Assembly: GCA_003221075.1 (NCBI GenBank)
Contig: QHUF01000203.1
Location: 1 to 10,552, forward strand
Source: Gemmatimonadota bacterium
GTDB lineage: Bacteria > Gemmatimonadota > Gemmatimonadetes > Gemmatimonadales > GWC2-71-9
Length of the DNA stretch: 10,552 nt
Reading direction: 5' to 3'
Position numbers and translations under genes: made by a program. A model generated the notes under the pieces. It was not told the DNA's origin. It did not search any database and saw only the letters and a list, made by a program, of their open reading frames with translations. Of the stretch, positions 6,540-10,552 are shown piece by piece (position 1 is the first letter of the stretch; every line of letters starts with the position of its first letter).

Positions 6540-7435
6540 CGTCAAAAGTCGTGTCGATGCAGGACGCCGTCGCGCGATACGTGCGCGACGGCGACGTCGT
6601 CGTCATTGAAGGGTTTACTCACCTCATCTCGTTCGCCGCGGGACACGAGATCATCCGCCAGCATCGCCGCGATCTGACGTTGTGCCGCCTCACACCTGAC
6701 TTGATCTACGATCAGATGATTGCCGCGGGCTGCGCGAAAAAGCTCGTGTTCTCGTGGGCCGGCAATCCCGGCGTCGGCTCGCTGCACGCGTTTCGGCGCG
6801 CCGTCGAAGGACAAACGCTCGAGATCGAGGAGTACTCGCATTTCGGCATGGTAGCAAGGTTTAGCGCGGGGGCCGCACGGCTGCCGTTCTGGACGCTGCG
6901 CGACTACGCGGGCACCGATCTGCCGCGCGCCAATCCACGCATCAAATCGGTGACGTGCCCGTACACCGGCGAGGAGCTGGCGACGGTCCCGGCCTTGAAC
7001 CCCGACGTCACGATCGTGCACGCGCAGCGCGCCGACGCGCAGGGCAACACGCAGATCTGGGGACTGCTCGGCGTGCAGAAAGAGGCGGCGTTCGCCTCGC
7101 AGCGCGTGATCGTCGTCGTGGAGGAGTTGGTGGACGAGCGCGTGGTCCGCTCCGATCCGAACCGGACGCTGATTCCGGCGACGATCGTGAGTGCCGTCGT
7201 GGTCGAGCCGTGGGGCGCGCATCCGTCGTACGCTCAGGGGTACTACGACCGCGACAACGAATTCTACATCGGCTGGGACACGATCTCGCGCGAGTCCGCG
7301 GTGCTCAGTGACTATCTCGACGAATTCGTCTACGGCGTGCGTGACCGCGCCGAATACATGCAGAAACAGCCGAGGCTGGCGGAGCGGCTGAAGGCGGGAG
7401 AGCAGCGCTGCGCCGGAGTCAATTACGGTTTCTGA
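6515..7435 (+). CDS. Class I CoA-transferase, subunit A (glutaconate CoA-transferase type)
   Basis: 306 residues. It is the alpha-type half of a heteromeric CoA-transferase that moves CoA between carboxylic acids. The family signature is DVVVIEGFTHLISFAAGHEIIRQ near the N-terminus, followed by DLTLCRLTPDLIYDQMI, the WAGNPGVGSLHAFRRA region, and PDVTIVHAQRADAQGNTQIWG. The fold and length match GctA and its relatives, including IpdA of steroid catabolism. The start is uncertain. Homologues begin near SKVVSMQDAV, so GTG 6515 (25-base overlap with the upstream gene) is chosen; ATG 6557 would lose the first 14 residues. No clear Shine-Dalgarno precedes either, which fits coupling to the upstream gene. 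Subunit B follows at once. The substrate is probably the acid made from the aminotransferase product, an inference from gene order. Confidence 0.9.
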   Translation: MPARDVGLASKVVSMQDAVARYVRDGDVVVIEGFTHLISFAAGHEIIRQHRRDLTLCRLTPDLIYDQMIAAGCAKKLVFSWAGNPGVGSLHAFRRAVEGQTLEIEEYSHFGMVARFSAGAARLPFWTLRDYAGTDLPRANPRIKSVTCPYTGEELATVPALNPDVTIVHAQRADAQGNTQIWGLLGVQKEAAFASQRVIVVVEELVDERVVRSDPNRTLIPATIVSAVVVEPWGAHPSYAQGYYDRDNEFYIGWDTISRESAVLSDYLDEFVYGVRDRAEYMQKQPRLAERLKAGEQRCAGVNYGF

Positions 7436-7451
7436 CTACACGGCCGACGAG

Positions 7452-8150
7452 ATGATGGCCGTCGTCGCCGCGCGCGAGCTGGCGGACGGTGAGGTGGTGT
7501 TCGTGGGAATCGGTCTGCCGAACCTCGCTTGCAACCTGGCGCGGCGCACCCATGCCCCCAACCTCGTGCTGATCTACGAGTCCGGGGCGGTGGGTGCGAC
7601 GCCGTCGCGGCTTCCCGTCTCGATCGGCGATCCCGCGCTCGTCACCGGCTCGCTGATGGTGTGCGGCATGGCGGACGTATTTCAGCTCTTTCTGCAGAAC
7701 GGACGCATCGAGGTCGGCTTTCTCGGCGGAGCGCAGGTGGATCGCCACGGCAACATCAACACCACCGTCATTGGACCGTACGCGCGGCCCAAGGTCCGCC
7801 TCCCTGGCTCCGGCGGCGCGGCCGAGATCGCGATTCACGCCCACCGCATTCTGATCGTCTCGAAGCTGTCGCCCCGCGCGTTTCCCGAGCGGGTCGACTT
7901 CCTGACCAGTCCGGGGCAGCGCGTCGCTAAAGTGATCACCGACAAGGGCGTGCTCGAGCGCGATGAGGCGAGCGGCGATCTCGTGCTCGCCGGACTGTAT
8001 CCCGGGATCGACGCGACGGAAGTGCGCGCCGGCGTCGGGTGGAAGCTCGAGTCGCGCGCGCGCCTGAATCAGCTGGACCCACCCACCACCACGGAGCTGC
8101 ACCTGTTGCGGGAAGTGCTGGACCCGCAACGGCTCTATCTCAAATCATGA
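7452..8150 (+). CDS. Class I CoA-transferase, subunit B (glutaconate CoA-transferase type)
   Basis: 232 residues from the first ATG, a little short for the family. Motifs include VFVGIGLPNLACNLARR, IYESGAVGATPSRLPVSIGDP, LVTGSLMVCGMADVFQLFLQ and VGFLGGAQVDRHGNINTT. Glu-43 in YESGAVG is at the position of the catalytic glutamate that forms the acyl-glutamyl intermediate in GctB, so true CoA-transferase activity is likely. From memory, IpdB of steroid degradation lacks this residue. The start is doubtful: residues encoded just upstream in the same frame (SDYTADE, 7431-7451) look like family N-terminus, but no ATG, GTG or TTG lies between the in-frame stop at 7389 and 7452; only an ATT at 7422 is available. 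The gene lies 16 bases after subunit A and ends in an ATGA overlap with the next gene (8147-8150). Confidence 0.88.
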   Translation: MMAVVAARELADGEVVFVGIGLPNLACNLARRTHAPNLVLIYESGAVGATPSRLPVSIGDPALVTGSLMVCGMADVFQLFLQNGRIEVGFLGGAQVDRHGNINTTVIGPYARPKVRLPGSGGAAEIAIHAHRILIVSKLSPRAFPERVDFLTSPGQRVAKVITDKGVLERDEASGDLVLAGLYPGIDATEVRAGVGWKLESRARLNQLDPPTTTELHLLREVLDPQRLYLKS

Positions 8151-8692
8151 TTCTCGCCCTTGCGCTGGTACTTCAGACGACGAGCGACTCCCTGGCGACG
8201 CGAGTCCGCCAGCTCGCAGACAGTTATCTCGTCGCGTACTTCGAGCAGCATCCGGACGAAGCGACGCTCGACGGGGTGGCGAATGCGCGCCACGACAAGC
8301 TGCCGGACAATTCGCCCGCCGCGCTGGCGCGTTGGCAGCAGCGCGAAGATGACTGGCTCGCGGTGCTCAAGCGAATCAATCCGAAGCGATTAGCGGGTCC
8401 GGAATGGGTCGCGTACGGGATCATGCGCGACGCCATCGAAGCGTCGGTGGGGACGCGCGTATGTCGCTTCGAGCTTTGGAGCGTGGCGCATACCGGTGGC
8501 GGGTGGCTGTCCACGGTCACCGCGCTCGCAGCGCTGCAGGGCGTCGGTACCGAGGACGCGCGGCGCCAGGTGCTCACGCGCTGGCACGCCGTCCCGGCCT
8601 ACATCGCGACGGAGCTGGCGAACCATCGGGAAGGGCTGCGGCGCGGCTACACCGCTCCGCGTCACAATGTTGAAATCGCGTTGACCGGGTGA
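8147..8692 (+). CDS. DUF885 family protein, N-terminal fragment of a split gene
   Basis: 181 residues from the ATG of an ATGA overlap. The N-terminus MILALALVLQTTSDS is a short hydrophobic leader suggesting export. The rest matches the N-terminal helical part of DUF885 zinc-peptidase-like proteins: VRQLADSYLVAYFEQHPDEA, then FELWSVAHTGGGWLSTVTALAALQGVGT, then YIATELANHREGLRRGYTAPR. It stops at HNVEIALTG, where intact relatives continue to a catalytic half, and that half begins immediately in another frame at 8689. Intact DUF885 proteins recalled from this group are about 560-600 residues; the two pieces sum to 538, so an internal segment of roughly 40-50 residues seems to be lost along with the frame. 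This piece alone has no metal-binding motif. It is either a disrupted gene or a two-polypeptide enzyme. Confidence 0.75.
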   Translation: MILALALVLQTTSDSLATRVRQLADSYLVAYFEQHPDEATLDGVANARHDKLPDNSPAALARWQQREDDWLAVLKRINPKRLAGPEWVAYGIMRDAIEASVGTRVCRFELWSVAHTGGGWLSTVTALAALQGVGTEDARRQVLTRWHAVPAYIATELANHREGLRRGYTAPRHNVEIALTG

Positions 8693-9762
8693 TCGAGCGC
8701 GAGATCATCCCCGCGATGCGAGGCTACCGCGATTTTCTCGCGACCGAGTATCTCCCGCGGGCGCGCACCGAGATCGGCGTGTTCGCCAACCCGCACGGGT
8801 CCGAGTGCTATCGCGCCAGCATTCGCGCGACCACCGGCCTTGCGATCTCGCCCGATTCGGTGTACCGGCTTGGCCTCGCGACCGTCGACCAGCTCGAAAA
8901 CAGTATGCGATTGATCGCGGTGCAATCGTTCGGCACGAGCGACGTCTCCAGGCTGCTCGAGCGCCTCCGGCGCGACAGCGCGTACACGTTCCATACGCGG
9001 GACGAGATGCTGGGGCGGGCGCGGGAAACGTTGGAGCGGGCGCGCCGCGCGATACCGCGCTGGTTCGGCCGGCTGCCCCGGGCACCCGTCGTCGTCGAGC
9101 CGTACCCGGCGTTTCGCGAGCGCCAGAGCGTGGGCGAGTGGAATCCTCCCGCCGAAGACGGCAGCCGGCCCGGCATCTACTACCTCTCGACGTACGACCC
9201 GCGGCACAAGTCGCGCGCCGACCTCGAGGCGCTGTCGTTCCACGAAACGATCCCCGGCCATCACCTGCAGGGCACGATCGCGCTCGAACGGGGCGATACG
9301 ATTCCCGCCATCGCGCGGTACTTCTGGTCGCCGGGCATGGGGGAGGGGTGGGCCGAGTACGCCGAGCAGCTCGCGGACGAAATGGGATTGTATTCTTCGG
9401 ACACCGCGCGTTTCGCGATGCTCGCCGACATCACCCTCTCGGCGACGTTGCTGGTCGTGGACACGGGGATCCACGAGTTCGGCTGGACGCGCGAGCAGTC
9501 GATCGATTACATCCGCGAGCACACGCACGTGCCGTTGCTCAGGGCCGAGGTCGGGGTCGATCGCTATCCCGTCTGGCCGGCGCAGGGCTTGTCGTACGGA
9601 CTGGGCCGGCTGGAGATCCGCCGGCTGCGTGCGTTTGCGGTGCAAAGACTTGGGGCGCGATTCGACATTCGTGCGTTTCACGACCACGTGCTGGAGAACG
9701 GCGCGGTGCCGCTCCCTCTACTGCGTCTCGCGATCTATCGATGGCTCGACGCCTCGCGCTGA
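8689..9762 (+). CDS. DUF885 family metallopeptidase-like protein, C-terminal catalytic part
   Basis: 357 residues, reading from a GTG whose bases overlap the previous stop (GTGA, 8689-8692). It begins inside the family fold (IEREIIPAMRGYRDFLATEY), with no signal peptide of its own. The metal-site motif HETIPGHHLQG is intact (His-185, Glu-186, His-191/192), and EGWAEYAEQL (219-228) likely supplies a further acidic ligand. The C-terminal SYGLGRLEIRRLR and the final RLAIYRWLD also fit the family. DUF885 belongs with HExxH-like peptidases; the activity is inferred as hydrolysis of peptides or amino-acid derivatives. Because export would depend on the upstream fragment's leader, this piece would stay in the cytoplasm unless the halves associate or the break is an assembly error. 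Its TGA overlaps the next start (TGATG, 9760-9764). Confidence 0.82.
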   Translation: MIEREIIPAMRGYRDFLATEYLPRARTEIGVFANPHGSECYRASIRATTGLAISPDSVYRLGLATVDQLENSMRLIAVQSFGTSDVSRLLERLRRDSAYTFHTRDEMLGRARETLERARRAIPRWFGRLPRAPVVVEPYPAFRERQSVGEWNPPAEDGSRPGIYYLSTYDPRHKSRADLEALSFHETIPGHHLQGTIALERGDTIPAIARYFWSPGMGEGWAEYAEQLADEMGLYSSDTARFAMLADITLSATLLVVDTGIHEFGWTREQSIDYIREHTHVPLLRAEVGVDRYPVWPAQGLSYGLGRLEIRRLRAFAVQRLGARFDIRAFHDHVLENGAVPLPLLRLAIYRWLDASR

Positions 9763-10552
9763 TGGATCGCCGATGTGTGATCGGCGTCGCGTTGTTGGTA
9801 GGGGCGCAGCATGCTGCGCCCCTACTAATAACCGGCGGTCTGCTAACCGGCGGCCTGCAGGCACAACGGGCGCCGGTGTTCAAACAGGTCGATCTGCCGC
9901 ACGCCTACTACTGGCGCGAGATGTACGTGCCCCAGGCGACGAGCGGTCCCAGCTCCGCGACCTGGTCGCCGGACGGCACCGAGCTGATCTACTCGATGCA
10001 GGGCACGCTCTGGCGGCAGCACATTGGATCCGACACCGCCGTGCAGCTCACGTCGGCGCCGGTCTACGACTACCAACCCGACTGGTCCCCCGATGGCCGG
10101 ACGGTCGTATTCGCCCGCTACGCGCACGACGCAATCGAGCTGCAGCTGCTCGATCTGGCATCGGGCCGCGTCACGCCGCTCACCGCCAACCGCGCCGTGA
10201 ATCTCGATCCCCGGTGGTCGCCGGATGGGTCGCGGATCGCGTTCGTTTCGTCGATCTACAACGGCCGCTGGCACATTTTCGTCCTGAGCCCCGAAGGGCG
10301 CGATGTAGGGGCGCAGCATGCTGCGCCCCTGCGGCTCACCGAAGACTCGGGCAGCAAGCTGCCGCGCTACTACTACAGCAAGTGGGATCACTACATCTCG
10401 CCGACGTGGTCGCCTGACGGCAAGGAGATCATCCTCGTCTCCAATCGCGGCCACATTCACGGCACGGGTGGGTTCTGGCGCATGGAGGCGCGCCCGGGAG
10501 CGCCACTCCGCGAGCTGCGCTACGAGGAGACGACGTGGAAGGCGCGGCCGGA
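9762..10552 (+). CDS. Secreted PD40 beta-propeller protein, probably the N-terminus of an amidohydrolase (cut by window edge)
   Basis: The frame is open from ATG 9762 to the window end (263 codons). The ATG overlaps the preceding TGA (TGATG). Residues 1-35 are an export signal (MDRRC, then a hydrophobic stretch, ending GGLQAQRAP). PD40/TolB-type blade motifs x-W-S-P-D-G appear at about 67, 107, 151 and 215 (TWSPDGTELIYS, DWSPDGRTVVFA, RWSPDGSRIAFV, TWSPDGKEIILV). The segments LPHAYYWREMYVPQATSGPSS and GTGGFWRMEA resemble, from memory, Gemmatimonadota proteins that pair such a propeller with a C-terminal imidazolonepropionase-like amidohydrolase; that domain would be past the edge. Two copies of a palindromic DNA element are read in frame as VGAQHAAPL at residues 13-21 and 182-190. 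The gap between the third and fourth blades (64 residues versus 40 and 44) contains the second. Confidence 0.85.
   Translation, partial: MDRRCVIGVALLVGAQHAAPLLITGGLLTGGLQAQRAPVFKQVDLPHAYYWREMYVPQATSGPSSATWSPDGTELIYSMQGTLWRQHIGSDTAVQLTSAPVYDYQPDWSPDGRTVVFARYAHDAIELQLLDLASGRVTPLTANRAVNLDPRWSPDGSRIAFVSSIYNGRWHIFVLSPEGRDVGAQHAAPLRLTEDSGSKLPRYYYSKWDHYISPTWSPDGKEIILVSNRGHIHGTGGFWRMEARPGAPLRELRYEETTWKARP
9798..9825. repeat. Palindromic repeat element, copy 1, inside the signal peptide
   Basis: A perfect 28-bp palindrome whose left arm is GTAGGGGCGCAGCA and whose right arm is its exact reverse complement. It falls in the signal-peptide codons of the PD40 protein and is translated VGAQHAAPL (residues 13-21). 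The same 24-bp core recurs at 10307-10330. Because it is self-complementary it could form a hairpin in mRNA just 34 bases into the coding region. Confidence 0.92.
9831..9860 (+). repeat. Imperfect 15-bp tandem duplication in the signal peptide
   Basis: ACCGGCGGTCTGCTA (9831-9845) is followed directly by ACCGGCGGCCTGCAG (9846-9860), matching at 12 of 15 bases. The two units encode TGGLL and TGGLQ and lengthen the hydrophobic part of the signal peptide. They begin 5 bases after the palindrome, which suggests a slippage-prone site. Confidence 0.65.
10305..10330. repeat. Palindromic repeat element, copy 2, between propeller blades
   Basis: The 26 bases are identical to the start of copy 1. The perfect palindromic core is 24 bp (10307-10330), with left arm AGGGGCGCAGCA; the outer T-A and G-C pairs of copy 1 are lost on the right side. 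It is read in the same frame as copy 1 and gives VGAQHAAPL at residues 182-190, between GRD and RLTEDSG. No stop or frame change results. Confidence 0.92.

Noticed and set aside
5298..6545. 415-codon open frame on the minus strand opposite the second aminotransferase
   Set aside because: A GC-bias shadow of a well-supported gene; no domain or signal recognised.
6515..8150. Steroid-ring catabolism IpdA/IpdB assignment for the CoA-transferase pair
   Set aside because: The fold is shared, but the B subunit keeps Glu in YESGAVG and no steroid-degradation neighbours are present; a glutaconate-type CoA-transferase is the safer call.
8680..8695. Programmed ribosomal frameshift joining the DUF885 halves
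   Set aside because: No X-XXY-YYZ slippery heptamer or following stem is visible. Part of the protein also appears to be missing, which frameshifting would not restore.
8662..9687. 341-codon open frame on the minus strand opposite the DUF885 catalytic part
   Set aside because: The sense strand carries HETIPGHH and EGWAEYAEQL; the antisense protein has no recognisable features.

Overview
The window looks like chromosomal DNA from a GC-rich, Gram-negative-type bacterium, most likely a member of Gemmatimonadota or a close relative. The evidence is the style of the proteins: an SARP/BTAD regulator starting MIRLRMLG with a membrane segment and a sulfatase-modifying-factor domain, lipoproteins with a Cys-20 lipobox, a secreted DUF885 peptidase, and a PD40-propeller protein resembling Gemmatimonadota amidohydrolases. 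The assignment rests on remembered family resemblance, not on a search.

Left part (1-3534): a membrane-anchored BTAD transcription factor runs leftward off the window edge. It is divergent from two rightward lipoprotein genes: one with three fibronectin type III-like repeats, one with no recognised family. The 139-base divergent spacer contains a perfect 7-7-7 inverted repeat, a candidate operator.

Middle (3535-3849): a non-coding stretch holding a perfect 17-bp stem-loop, a four-unit heptamer repeat, a leftward tRNA-Gln(UUG) gene, and an 11-bp stem hairpin whose GC-rich arms resemble a palindromic element found twice near the right edge.

Right part (3850-10552): a tightly packed rightward gene array. 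Two class III PLP aminotransferases, each with an internal four-cysteine cluster, are followed by the A and B subunits of a class I (glutaconate-type) CoA-transferase. Next come two abutting pieces of a DUF885 metallopeptidase, then the N-terminal part of a secreted PD40 beta-propeller protein. Most junctions are ATGA, GTGA or TGATG overlaps, so the array is probably one translationally coupled operon. The simplest reading is peptide and amino-acid scavenging: exported hydrolases release substrates, aminotransferases remove the amino group, and the CoA-transferase activates the resulting acid. The actual substrate cannot be read from the sequence.

The most interesting observation is a perfect palindrome of 24 to 28 bp present twice inside the last gene. 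Both copies are in the same reading frame and both encode VGAQHAAPL, once in the signal peptide and once between propeller blades. This resembles protein-coding palindromic elements such as those of Rickettsia. The second is the DUF885 gene, which appears to have lost an internal segment and now reads as two ORFs joined by a GTGA overlap.
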